This document shows positions 21,232 to 32,900 of a DNA stretch of 64,000 nt, in pieces; position 1 is the first letter of the stretch, and every line of letters begins with the position of its first letter. The position numbers were made by a program, and so were the translations under genes. The notes below the pieces were generated by a model that searched no databases, was not told where the DNA came from, and saw only the letters and a list, made by a program, of their open reading frames with translations. The stretch is from Dugong dugon (taxonomy: Eukaryota; Chordata; Mammalia; Sirenia; Dugongidae), in contig CM057462.1 in assembly GCA_030035585.1 (NCBI GenBank), positions 114,261,234-114,325,233 on the forward strand, read 5' to 3'.

Positions 21232-22040
21232 ATCAGATAAGCAATTTTCATCTGCTGCCACCACCACATCTATCTACCTCATGCACTCTGCCCTCCTCCC
21301 TGTTGCTACTGATGAACTCTCCCTGCTACAAACCCCCACTTTTAGACTGGATCCCATCCTCTTTTTCCTGCTCAAAGGTATCACACAGCAATTATTTCCT
21401 TTCTCTACCGCCAAAACCATTTTTCTCTTTCTACTGGTTCATTCCCATAGACACGTAAACATATTGTTGTGTCTTCCATCTTAAATACTCCTTTGACTCT
21501 ACATCCCTCTCCAGTTACCTCCTCAATTATCTACTCCCTTTTAGTGAAAATTCCTTGAAATAATCATTTCCTCCTTGTTTGTTTTCTTTCTTTTTGGGGA
21601 CCACTCAAATCAGCACTTATTTAAACAGCTATTATCATGAACACTGGCGACTACAATGTTGATAAAGTCAGTGGTCAATTCTCAGTCCTCATCTTATCTG
21701 ACCTATCAGTAGCAATTGACAGAGTTGATCACTCTTCTTGATAAACCTGTTTCACTTGAAATATAAGACACCACGCTCACCAGGGTTCCCACCTACCTCA
21801 CTGGCACTTCTTCTCATCTTGTTTATTTTCTCTCATCTTCTGTAGATGTTGGAGTTCTTTGTGGCTCAACTTTCACATTTCTCTTTCTCTGTATTCACCA
21901 CTGAGGTAATTTCATGGATTTAAATTCCATCTCTGTATTTATGACTCTTTAATTTACATCTCCAGTCAGGAAGCCGAGAGTCTTATATCCAAATGGTGGT
22001 CTTATATATCCAAAGCTAGTCTAATAGTGTCTCAGCTTGT
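21232..22040 (+). mobile_element. L2 LINE reverse-transcriptase region, fossil
   Basis: The nucleotide order fits L2 ORF2. In one frame 21697-21729 encodes S-D-L-S-V-A-I-D-R-V-D-H, matching the L2/CR1 motif A (D-L-S-x-A-F-D-x-V-D-H) with Phe changed to Ile. It is followed by stop codons. Pyrimidine-rich codons downstream fit 'YLTGTSSHLVYF'-like remnants of the next RT block. Dead fossil. Confidence 0.7.
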
Positions 22041-25000
22041 CCAAAACAGCCCTGTGGCCTTAGAGAATACTCCCTTTGGCCAAACATGGGAGTAGTAACA
22101 GTTTTGTGAGAGAAACTGAACCATTCATTTTTGTACTACTGTCCCCATTGCTGTTGGGCATGTTGGGAAAAAAGTTCAAGAGACTGTCAGGGCCACAGTT
22201 AGAGTTTGGGAATATTTCTGATTTTCACGGCAGCACAGCTGTCAGGGATATGATTTTTGTTCTTTCAACTGCCACCTACCGGTTCAACCCGTACAATCTA
22301 GGAAATCTAGAAAAGAACAAGTTGTTTTTCTTTTTCTTTTCTAAGTGTGTTTTTATTCAATTTTCAAAATAGCCTGGATCATTTAGGGAGAGACAGTATC
22401 TGATAAATAGGATAGAAAATCTGTGTTTGCCATTCTATTTATCTTATAGTAAGCATTTATATCATTTAAGAAATATTATCTTAAGAATTGTATCATTTAA
22501 AATGTATTTGCTGAACATCAAATAATCACTAGCCTTGTGATAGATACAGAAAATATCAAATATTACGATGTTCTATTTTGTATTATAGAGCTTACAATCT
22601 CTGAGAAGTTAAGACTTATAGAACAGATGATGTTATAAATAGAACAAATAGCAGTAGATATTTCAGACTCTTTACCAAGTGTGATTTGATATGAATCAGT
22701 TCTAGTTCTAAATAATTATAATATACCAGGAGGCTATAGTCTTTTATTTCTTGAAGGATGTGAAATTTGCTATTCTAAGTCAGTTTAACGAAAACATCTC
22801 CTAAAATAATTCAATAGAGACAAAAACTGTCATATATGCCAAATTTAGATATTCTCTTGGTTCATTATCAAAATTAAATTGCTTTGTATTGGTTAGATTG
22901 ATATTGAATATTCAATTTGAAAATGTCAGGGGAAAATTCAGAATATTAGACTTGTAAGGCATATATCCTATGTAATTCTGATTAGAGAATTGTTTTGTAT
23001 TCTATTTCTATTTCATACAAAACAAAGAACATTAACAGTTTCCTGCATCAAAAGATTTAAGGTAAATGATAAATTTCTGCGTAGGTGAGCTTACTCCTTT
23101 TAATTATAATTTTTAAAGGAAAGAACTGATTAGAGTGCGTTGAGCTTAGAAAAACCAAAACACTTGGATACTACCCTTGTGTGTGTGTTTTTTACATGCT
23201 TCAAGTTCCCCAAGTTTATGAGCCCAGAACAAACACAATTGAAGTCACTGGGGAAGAGCACTTAAGGAGCTATTTTGAGAGGCGCACAACTTTTAATAAG
23301 TCAAAGTTTGATACATTCAGGAAACAGCTTATAGAGATATGTGGTATTAAGGGATGAAAGTGGGGTATGAGGAAATATGGGGATGGAAAAGCTTGTGACC
23401 ACTGACCAGCATATTCATCACTGTCCCACATTCTGATATACACGAAGATCTAATCACTCTACTAAACTGAAAATCATCTGCTAAACCATGTACAATGTCT
23501 TCTTGGCTTTATGGTAGATTCCTCATTGTGTTTGTTTTCTGGGAGCAACGTGATGCTTTTCTCTCCCCTCCTGCTGCTCGTGGGTCTTGGAAACAATACT
23601 GAACTCTCCTGAAAATGGTCTCCATAGCTCCGAGCCAGCAATGAGGACTCTCTTAACGTTCCCATGTGATGAATGTCTCCCTTGGTCCTCTTTATAACTT
23701 TCCATCTCTGATGCTCCCCAGGCAGCTCTCTTGACATCTGCTTCAGGCTACTGCTTCTTGTCTCAGGAGGGAAGCTGGGAGTTTGTATTTGTAAAGGAGT
23801 GATTTTCATTGAAGCTTCCGAATACAACCTTATCTATCTCCGGAAATGTGATCCACATGATAAGTGTGAACAAATGAGTTGAATGTTCTGCTATTTCTTC
23901 CCTCTGGATCAACAGTTTTCCCCAGTTCACTGGCAAATTTGTAAATTTCTACCAAGTTGCTACTTTGGGAGGGAAGGAGAAAGGGAGCCGCAGGTTATAG
24001 CTGGCTGGAAGCCTGTAGTGGTCAAATGTTACAAGACATATTGGAAATGCATAATATAGGAGAACAACATTCTTCTCAAAGGGTTATGCTTTTATGGAAT
24101 TGCTGTTTGCCTCTCTCTGCTGTCCTTGCCTTTCCCCATCACCGAAACTGTATTTGTGAAATAGGGTCCCTTCTCTCATTTGTCCCAAAGCACTGGGAAA
24201 TAAAAGTCTTTAGCTGAGAGGGCTAATCAGCAGGAATCCAGGCTTTCTAATCTCTGCCAGGAAGTGGCTTCAGACGCTTGGAGCCTGAAGATGGAAAATC
24301 CTAACCTTGGTGTTGCTTCAGGTTCCAGCAAGTAGGGAGCGAGTTCCCACAAAATGGAGCTGAGATCACTGGCAGAGTGCAAAGGGTTAAACTGACATGC
24401 CCAGAATTGGCCTGCGAGCCCTGCTGGTCCCATCTCAGGCACAGAGTAATTAACGAGTCCTGCTCCAGGTCTCTCCTCTGTCTTTGTGACTTTTTCTGCT
24501 TGCTTAATTGTAAATTACCCTTCCTTCTCTCATTTTCCGTTTTCCTTGTGTCAGTGAAGTGATTCAAAGAAAGGTGGCGGGACGGAGCTACCACCGGGGG
24601 TTGGGAATCAGGGTTCAGTGCCAGCTCATGCCGGGCACTGGAGCTGGTGACATTATGGAGCTTGTTAACTTCAAATCTTCTTCGTTTTACATTTTTTTGT
24701 GATACATTTTACAGAAACCCACCCCGGGGAGAGAAGGGCCAGTTGCCTCTTTACTACACTGTAGAAGAGTCGCATCAGCGTTCCAGCCTATATATTATGA
24801 AATTAAGTGGATACCCTTGGGGTTAATTCCTTGTTGTAATTGTAATGAAAAGAAACAATTTCTAACTCTCCATTTAAGATCTATAACTATTAAAAGCCAC
24901 TAGTCTTAGTGACTCCTGGGGCCAGTGAAGTGCTTCCGCGTGTATGAAAAAGGGCACTCCTACAGTGTCCAATATCAGTAATTTAAAAAATAACAACTTC

Positions 25001-26414
25001 CAAGTGGGAAAACTAACAAATGAGTTTTCCATTTAGCCCCTCCCTGCTGTGTGCCCATGGTGTGTTATATTCATCAACTGTGTGAAATTATATGCATATT
25101 AAAATTATGGGCCTGGGTTCCAGGATTTCAGGTGGACTAAAGAAGGGGATGGATACATATACAATGATGCTCTTCAGGATGGAATTTAGAGTGACTCATC
25201 ATAAAGCACGAAGTTGAAGGAATTGGCAAAAGGGACCATGTTAGAGAAAATCAGCGCCTTGCCCACTCCCTGCCGCCTCTAGAACTTCTGTTTATCTTAG
25301 AGCGGTTTCAACACACGCTTTCACTTGCAAATGGATACATGTTTTGTTTTATAATATTTAGCCTGCTATAATTCAGTTTATTGCTAGCGGCAAAAAAATG
25401 TACATTCTGCATATGACATCTGATTTAATTTCTTTATTACATTGATTGTAGCCATTAAAATACCAAATTTACTAGTGTATTATCTGACACAGCATAAATC
25501 ACTGGTTGGTACTTGCACTGGGGACAATGACAATAATTTAAAATAAAAGAAAGGGATGTCTCAGTTCATAATAGAGTTAGTGTATGAAAAAGAGTGAGAC
25601 TTGGTGAGGCTTCTAAGCTTCCTGGTGGGAGTTCTTTCTAATAAATGTGTTTGTTCAGTTGTGGTTGACACGATCATAGCTCTTTTTATTTCTCTCCTTT
25701 TACTCATAATATGAACTGCTTCAGAAGAAGGCAAAAGCAGTTGCATGCTTGACAGGTAAAGAGCAAACTAAGAATAATTGTTGTATTAAAAAAATTTCCG
25801 TTCTAGTGCCTCAGGAAAGGTGATGAAAGAGTCTATTTAGAGGGTTTTTTTTTTTTTTTTGATAATGCATCACATTGCATGTCACAACTTACTGGGGAAA
25901 ATGTTTCATTTTGGGTGAATAGTCCCTGTTAATTCGTGCCATGTAGCTTCTAGGTGACTCTATGTATATGTGTGTGTTAGGTGTCTCAGAATGCTTGTGG
26001 AAAGTCATTACTCCTCTGCTGTTTTCTTGCCATTTGCAGATCTTGTCACTCCCAAATTTATCTCCTATGTAGTCATTTGAGAATGCCAGCAGAGGGCTGG
26101 TAATGGCCCATCATGTTTAGGTCACTGGCTTGAATCCGAACCAGGCAGGTGGTCTGAATGAAATTAGCAGGCCTGCCTCAATTCAGTTCCCAGCTTCCTC
26201 CTGTCCACTCAGTCAAAATGTTTTGCCAGTCTCAAGACTGAACTTCCTGCTCGTCCCTGATTGGCCACTTTGGAGAGAAGCTTTTGAGATTAACTCAGAC
26301 ATGAATTGGCAATATAAGCAAGAGCTGCTTTGCACTGAAATCTACCTGGGAATATCTAACTCCTGATATGATAAACTGTACTTTCACTTTTCACTTTTTT
26401 ATTTTGACTTAACT
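22041..26414. other. Repeat-poor unique block, candidate conserved noncoding DNA
   Basis: Over 4.3 kb I find no AfroSINE, L1, LTR or MIR, unlike the rest of the window. The part at 23.9-25.1 kb is more GC-balanced. It contains short motifs common in developmental enhancers: TAATTA (24447-24452), TTAATTG (24504-24510), TTCAAAG (24563-24569, TCF/LEF-like) and ATGCATAT (25092-25099). A 117-codon minus-strand frame (23474-23827) has no recognised domain. Such motifs occur by chance, so function is unproven. A poly-T run sits at 25845-25860. Confidence 0.4.
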
Positions 26415-26533
26415 TCAAGGCTATATATCTTTATGGAAGCAGACTGTCACATCTTTCTCCCATGGAGTGGCTGGTGGGTTCAAACCACTGACCTTCTGGT
26501 TAGCAGTCGAGCAGTTTAATCACCGCACTGCCA
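26415..26533 (-). mobile_element. AfroSINE, 3' part missing
   Basis: It starts inside the element at 'ctttatggaagcagactg' and runs to the head ('accgcactgcca'). The 3' RTE-like portion is absent. Confidence 0.8.
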
Positions 26534-26536
26534 ATG

Positions 26537-26655
26537 TTAATTTTCCAGTTTTGATAATTGTACTATGGTTGTATAAGTTGTTAATATTAGGGGAAGATGA
26601 GTGAAGAGTATGCGTGAACTGCCTGTACAGCTTTTGCAAAGTTTTCCTAAGTCTA
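26537..26655 (+). mobile_element. Old L1M 3' end fragment
   Basis: 'attgtactatggttgtataa', 'ttaatattaggggaagatg', 'cagcttttgcaaagttttcc' and 'taagtctaaaact' follow the order of ancient L1M 3' ends in sense orientation. Confidence 0.5.
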
Positions 26656-26703
26656 AAACTCATTGCCCTGGAGTTGATTCTGGCTCATAGCAACCCTATA
26701 GGA
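26656..26703 (-). mobile_element. AfroSINE 3' fragment, antisense
   Basis: Only the 3'-most 48 bp are present ('cattgccctggagttgattc' onward), ending abruptly at 'ccctatagga' where the next, oppositely oriented element starts. Confidence 0.8.
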
Positions 26704-26870
26704 AGTTCAGCAGTTTGAACCCACCAGCTGCTCCATGGGAGAAAGATGTTCCCATAAAGATTTATAGCCTTGGAAACCCTATAGGGCTGTTCTATTCTGC
26801 CCTACAGGGTCGCTATGAATTGGAATTGATGCAATGGCAGTGGGTTTGGTTTTTTTTTTTTTTTTTTTAA
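26704..26870 (+). mobile_element. AfroSINE, 5' head missing
   Basis: It begins inside the element ('gttcagcagtttgaaccc'), then 'gggagaaagatgttccc', 'agccttggaaaccctatagg', and a long poly-T-rich tail at 26849-26868. Together with the previous fragment it forms an inverted SINE junction. Confidence 0.85.
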
Positions 26871-26889
26871 ATACTATTAAATGATCTAT

Positions 26890-27066
26890 TTAAAAAAAAA
26901 AAAACAAAAACAAACCCATTGCTGTCAAGTCGATTCCTACTCATAGCGACCCTATAGGACAGAGTAGAACTGCCCATAGAGTTTCCAAGGAGCGCCTGGT
27001 GGATTTGAACTGCCGACCTTTTGATTAGCAGCCATAGCACTTAGCCACTACGCCACCAGGGTTTCC
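26890..27066 (-). mobile_element. AfroSINE with perfect TSD
   Basis: Antisense, from the A-rich tail to 'ccaccagggtttcc', flanked by a perfect 11-bp duplication 'aaatgatctat' (26879-26889 and 27067-27077). Confidence 0.93.
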
Positions 27067-27077
27067 AAATGATCTAT

Positions 27078-27300
27078 AGTTTATTCAAATTTCTTCAAAT
27101 TCAAGTTTATTCAAATTTCACCAGTTTTCATCCTAATGTCTTTTTTTTCTGTTCCAGGATCCAGTCTAGGAATCTAATTTATATGTAGGGGCTATTTCTT
27201 CTTAGTCCTCTCCAATCTGGGACAGATATTTAGTTTTTCCTTGTGTTTCATGATCTTGACACTTGTGCAGCACACTAGTCAGTTATTTTGTAGAATGCTA
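27078..27300 (-). mobile_element. Old L1M 3' UTR fragment
   Basis: 'agtttattcaaatttc', 'ttctgttccaggatccag', 'cttcttagtcctctcc' and 'agttattttgtagaatg' match the order seen at 42660-42860, which is a better-preserved copy of the same old L1 3' UTR. Confidence 0.6.
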
Positions 27301-27499
27301 TGATTCAAAATCAAGAACTGTAAGGGTGGAGCATGAGAAAAATGCAAGCTGGTAGCCTGGTTTGGGGACAAGGAATATGTGACCGAGGTAGGGCAGATGT
27401 TGGCATCAATTGTTGGGCCAGGCAGACGAATGAAATTTGGAGTACGGTATGAGCTGTATTTCTGAGACCAAGTTTTAATTTCTTTAATTTTTGTAATTA

Positions 27500-27610
27500 T
27501 TTTTTGATATGTGTCTGCCTCTCCCACTGGACTGTGAGTCCCAGGAGGTTGTGGATTGTGTGCCATCTCTCTATGAACCTCACATACATGGTGTAACACC
27601 TGCTGTATAA
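27500..27610 (+). mobile_element. L2 LINE 3' end fragment
   Basis: 'gtctgcctctcccactggac' followed by 'tgtgagtcccaggagg' is typical L2 3' sequence in sense. Confidence 0.45.
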
Positions 27611-27724
27611 GGTTATTACTACAGGTTTACTAAATAGAAGAATATATGTTCAGAGGGAGAAGGTGGAAGTTAGAGAGACTAGCAAGTAGCCAAAAAAACT
27701 CAGGACTCGAAATAAGACCTCCAT

Positions 27725-27898
27725 AAAAAAAACAAAAAAAACCAAACCTGTTGCCATTGAGTCGATTCAGACTCATAGTGACCCTATAGGACAGAGTAGA
27801 CCTGCCCCCTAGGTTTTCCAAGGAGTGGCTGGTAGATTTGAACTGCTGACCTATGGGTTAGCAGCTGAGCTCTTAAGCCACTGTCCAACCAGATCTCC
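27725..27898 (-). mobile_element. AfroSINE
   Basis: Antisense, from the A-rich tail through 'cattgagtcgattcagactc' to the head. Flanks 'aagacctccat' (27714-27724) and 'aagactgccat' (27899-27909) form an 11-bp TSD with two mismatches. Confidence 0.9.
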
Positions 27899-27929
27899 AA
27901 GACTGCCATGGGGATACATAATTATGACA

Positions 27930-28050
27930 TGCATTACCATAGAAGGTATCCTGCAAACTTATTGAGGGAAAGGACCATGTCTACGCTGTTCACTGTTTTA
28001 TCCAGAGTTCCTAGGACTGTTACGCAGAACATATTAGGCAACTGATGGAT
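27930..28050 (+). mobile_element. L2 LINE 3' end fragment
   Basis: 'gagggaaaggaccatgtc', 'gttcactgttttatccagag' and 'acatattaggcaactgatgg' resemble the last 100 bp of L2. Confidence 0.5.
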
Positions 28051-28056
28051 GTTGTC

Positions 28057-28522
28057 TGTATTAGTTTTCTGTTGGTGCTGTATAAGATATCACAACACAA
28101 TTTTATTATCTTACAGTTTGGTAGGTGGTTAGAAATCTGAACAGGTCTCAATAGACTAAAATCATGGTGTTGGCAGTGCTGTATTCCTTTCTGGAGGCTC
28201 TTGGGGGAAAATCGTTTTCCTTGCTCTCAGGTTATTTGCAGAACTCAGTTCCTTGTGACTAGGACTGAGGTCCCCATTTTTATGCAGCTGTCAGCTGAGG
28301 GCTTCTAGAGGCTGCCTCTGTTCCTTGTTTTGTCTCCCTTTGCTCCGTCTCCAGAGCCAGTGATGGTGTGTCAAGTCCCTCTCATGCTTTGAATCTCTTA
28401 CCTCTTCCTCTGTTATTGCATTTCTCTGACCCTTCTACCTTCTGCTTCCATTTGTAAAGATTTATGTGATTACACTAGGATCACCTGGATAATCCAGGAT
28501 AATCTCCATATTTTAAGGTCGG
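28057..28522 (-). mobile_element. MLT1-like LTR, outer level of nest (left part)
   Basis: An antisense MaLR LTR begins 'tgtattagttttctg' and runs to 'ccaggataatctcc', 'attttaaggtc'. The rest of this LTR reappears at 36716-36823 ('taattccatctgcaaag', 'tattcacacgttctaggg', 'gtaggatgtggaaatctt'). The element was therefore split by the insertions between. Confidence 0.75.
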
Positions 28523-28731
28523 TGAGGTAGGCAGAATAACGACCTCCCAAAGATGTCCACGTCCTAATCCCAGGAACTAGTGACTATGTTAAATTACATG
28601 ACACAGATTGCTGGCTCTTGAGGATATCAACAGTGCCATGTAGAAAAATAATATTGACCCAGCAGACACAGGAAAGACTGAGGCAGAAGTCAGGATTTTT
28701 AAGTGCTCCAGTATAAATGCAAGAAAATCTT
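28523..28731 (+). mobile_element. MLT1-like LTR, middle level of nest (left part)
   Basis: A sense MaLR LTR reads 'gcagaataacgacctccc', 'gatgtccacgtcctaatccc' and 'gactatgttaaattacatg'. It is interrupted by the L1 at 28732 and continues at 36294. The L1 target duplication starts at 28713. Confidence 0.75.
28713..28731. repeat. L1 target-site duplication, left copy
   Basis: 'ataaatgcaagaaaatctt' matches 36275-36293 with one mismatch over 19 bp. Confidence 0.93.
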
Positions 28732-28756
28732 TTTTTTATTTTTTTTGTTTTTTCCC

Positions 28757-29984
28757 ATACAAAAACTTATACATACATTGTTATGTGACTCTAATTGCTC
28801 TCCCTATACTGTGATAGAACACTCTTCCTTTCCACCCCTGATTCCCCATGTCCATTCAATCAGCTCCTAAACCTCTCTGCCTTCCCATCTCACCTCCGGA
28901 CAGAAGCTGCCCGTTTAGTCTCTTGTATCTACTTGAGCTAAGAGGCACACTTCTCATGACTATCATTTTATGTCCCACTCTAGTTCAATCCCTGTCTGAA
29001 GAGTTGGCATCAGAAATTGTTTTAGTTCTGGGCTGATAGAGAGTCCAGGGGCCATGCTTTCCGGGGTTTCTCCAGTCTCAGTCAGTACATTAAGTCTGGT
29101 CTTCTTACAGGAATTTGAGTTCAGCACCCTATCTTTCTCCTGCTGCATCCAGGACTCTCTGTTGTGTTCCCTGTGAGGGCGGTCGTTGGTGGTAGCCGGG
29201 CACCATCTAGTTCTGGTCTCAGGTTGATGAAGTCTCTGGTTTATGTGGCCGTTTCTGTCTCTTGGGCTACTAATTTCCTTGTGTCTCTGGTGTTCTTCAT
29301 TCTCCTTTACTCAAGGTGGTTGGGACCAATGGATGCATCTTAGATGGCCACTTGCAAGCTTTTAAGACCCCCAGATGCCATTCATGAAAGTAGGATGCAG
29401 AACATTTTCTTAATAAGATTTGCTATCCCAGTTGACCTAGATGTCCCCTGAAAGCATGGTCCCTAGACCCCTATGCCTGCTACTCTATCCCTCAAAGTGT
29501 TTGATTGTATTCAGGAAACTTCTTAGCTTTGGTTTAGTCCAGTTGTGCTGACTAACCCTGTAGTGAGTGCTGTCCTTCCCTTCACCTAAGATAATTCTTA
29601 TCTACTATCTAGCTAGTAAATAACCCTCACCCTTCCACCCCACCCTCATAACCATCAAAGAATGTTTTCTTCTGTGTTCAAACCTTTCCTTGAGTTCTTA
29701 TAATAGTGGTCTTATACAATAATTGCCCTTGTGTGACTGACTAAATTCACTCAGCATAATGACCTCCAGCTTCCTCCATGTTATAAGATGTTTCACAGCT
29801 TCATGGTTGTTCTTTATCGTTGCATAGTATTCCATTATGTGATATACCATAATTTGTTTATCCATTCATCCATTGATGGGCATCTAAGTTGTTTCCATCT
29901 TTTTGCTATTGTGAACAGTGCTGCAATGAACATGGGTGTCCATATATCTATTCATGTGACGGCTCTTGTTTCTCTAGATATATG
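28757..29984 (-). other. L1 3' UTR
   Basis: About 1.2 kb of noncoding sequence lies between the ORF2 end and the tail, far longer than the short 3' UTRs of primate L1. The same sequence recurs at 62690-63975 and, older, at 1181-1925, so it is a lineage feature rather than a local insertion. Confidence 0.8.
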
Positions 29985-32900
29985 GATCTTATGTTACTTC
30001 TATTTCTAGCTTTTTAAGGAAGCGCCAAATCGATTTCCAAAGTGGTTGTACCATTTTACATTCCCACCAACAGTATATAAGTGTTCCAGTCTCTCCACAA
30101 CCTCTCCAGCATTTATTTTTTTGTGGTTTTTTGATTAATGCTAGCCTTGTTGGGGTGAGATGATATCTCATTGTAGTTTTGATCTGCATTTCTCTAACGG
30201 GTAATGATTGTGAGCATTTCTTTATGTGTCTGTTGGCCGCCTGAATATCTTCTTTGGTGAAGTGCCTGTTCATATCCTTTGCCCATTTTTTAATTGGGTT
30301 ATTTGTCTTTTTGTTGTTGAGGTTTTGCAGTGTTTTATAGATTTTAGAGATTAGACGCTGATTGGATTTGTCATAGCCAAAAATTATTTCCCAGTCTGTA
30401 GGTTGTCTTTTGACTCTTTTGGTAAAATCTTTTGAAGAGCATAAGTGTTTGATTTTTAGGAGCTCCAATTTATCTGGTCTCTCTTCTGGTGCTTGTGCAT
30501 TGTTACTTATGGTTCATATTGTGTTTATGCCATGTATTAAGGCTCTTAGCGTTGTCCCTATTTTTTCTTCCATGATCTTTATCGTTTTTGATTTTATATT
30601 TAGGTCTATGATCCATTTTGAATTAGTTTTTGTGCATGGTGTGAGGTATGGGTCTTGTTTCAGTTTTTTGCTGATGGATATCCAGTTATGCCAGCACCAT
30701 TTGTTAAAGAGACTGTCTTTACCCCAGTTAACGGTCTTCGGGCCTTTGTCAAATATCAGCTGCTAATGGGTGGATGAATTTATGTCTGGATTCTCAATTC
30801 TGTTCCATTGGTCTATCTATCTGTTGTTGTACCAGTACCAGGCTGTTTTGAATATTGTGGAGGTATAATAGATTCTAAAATCAGGTAGTGTGAGGCCTCC
30901 CACTTTATTCTTCTTCTTGAGTAACGCTTTACTTATCTGGGGCCTCTTCCCTTTCCATATGAAGTTGGTGATTTTTTTCTCCATCTCATTAAAAAATGCC
31001 GGTGGAATTTGGATTGGGATTGCATTGTATCTGTAGATTGCTTTGGGTAGAATTGACATTTTCACTATGTTGAGTCTAACTATCCATGAGCAAGGTACGT
31101 TTTTACACTTATGCAGATCTCTTTTGGTTTCTTGCGGTAGTGTCTTGTAGTTTTCATTGTATAGGTCTTTTACGTCTCTGGTTAGATCTATTCCTAAGTA
31201 TTTTATCTGCTTGGGGGCTATTGTAAATGGTATTGATTTGGTGATTTCCTCTTTGAGGTACTCTTTGTTGGTGTAAAGGAATCCAACTGATTTTTGTATG
31301 TTTATTTTGTATCCTGAAACTTTGCTGAAATCTTCTATTAGTTCCAGTAGTTTTCTTGTGGATTCTTTGGGGTTTTCTGTGTATAAGATCATATCATCTG
31401 CAAATATAGATACTTTGACTTCTTCCTTACCAATTTGGATGCCCTTTATTTCTTTTTCTAGCCTAGTTGCTCTGGCTAGAACCTCCAGCACAATGTTGAG
31501 TAAGAGTGGTGATAAAGGGCATCCTTGTCTGGTTCCCGTTCTCAAGGGGAATGCTTTCAAAGTCTCTCCATTTAGGATGATGTTGGCTGTTGGCTTTGTA
31601 TAAAGGCCCTTACTTAAACTGAGGAATTTCCCTTCTATTCCTATTCTCTTGAGAGTTTTTATCATGAATGGGTGTCTGACTTTGTCAAATGCCTTTTCTG
31701 TGTCGACTGATAAGATCTTGTGGTTCTTGTCTTTTATTTTATTTATGTGATGGATTATATTGATTGTTTTTCTAATGTTGAACCATCCCTGCATACCTGG
31801 TATAATTTCCACTCAATCATGGTGAATTATTTTTTTGATATGTTGCTGAATTCTATTGGCTAGAATTTTGTTGAGGATTTTTGTGTCAATGTTCATGAAG
31901 GATATTGGTCTGTAATTTTCTTTTTTTGTGGTGTCTTTACCCGGTTTTGGAATCAGGGTTATGCTGGCTTCATAGAATGAGTTTGGGAGTATTCCATCCT
32001 TTTCTATGCTCTGAAATACCTTTAGTAGTAGTGGTGTTAACTCTTCTCTGAAAATCTGGTAGAATTCTCCAGAGAAGCCATCCGGGCCAGGGAGTATTTT
32101 TGTTGGGAGTTTTTAAATTACCTTTTCAATCTCTTCTTTTGTTATGGGTTTATTTAGTTGTTCTACCTCTGTTTGTGTTAGTTTAGGAAGGTAGTGAGTT
32201 TCTAGAAATTTGTCCATTTCCTCTTGGCTTTCAAATTTGTTAGAGTACAATTTTTCATACTATTCTGTTATGATTCTTTTAATTTCAGTTGGGTCTGTTG
32301 TGATATCACCCATCTCATTTCTTATATGGGTTATCTGCTTCCTCTCCTGTTTTTCTTTTTTCAGCTTGGCCAGTGGTTTATCAATTTTGTTGATCTTTTC
32401 AAAGAACCAGCTTTTGGTCTTGTTAACTCTTTCAATTCTTTTTCTATTCTCTATTTCATTTAATTCTGCTCTAAGTCTTATTATTTTCTTTCTTCTGGCG
32501 CCTGAGGGCTTCTTTTGCTGCTCTCTTTCTACTTGTTCCGGTTGTACGGTTAATGTTTTGATTATGGACCTTTCTCCTTTTTGGATGTGCATTTATTGCT
32601 AAAAACTGAACTCTGAGCACCGCTTTTGCTGTGTTCCAAAAATTCTGGTAGGGTGTGTTTTCATTCTTGTTTATTCCATCCTTAATTTCTTCTATAACCC
32701 AGTAGTTTTTGAGCAAAGTGTTGTTCAGTTTTCATGTGTTTGATTTTTTTTCCTTGTTTTTTCTGTTGTTGATTTCTACTGTAATGGCTCTATGGTCAGA
32801 AAAGATGCTTTGTAATATTTCAATGCTTTGGATTTTGTTAAGGCTTGCTTTATGGCCTAATATGTGGTCTATTCTGGAGAATGTTCCATGTGCATTGGGA

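Noticed and set aside
23474-23827. 117-codon minus-strand frame in the repeat-poor block
   Set aside because: No recognisable domain, no signal peptide or membrane segment, no splice-site or promoter context that I can see. Length is within chance range for 64 kb.
26130-26366. 78-codon plus-strand frame near the edge of the unique block
   Set aside because: Short, no motif, no evidence of splicing or translation context.
30410-31603. Plus-strand frames of 101-118 codons
   Set aside because: Antisense shadows of the L1 reverse transcriptase and C-terminal region.
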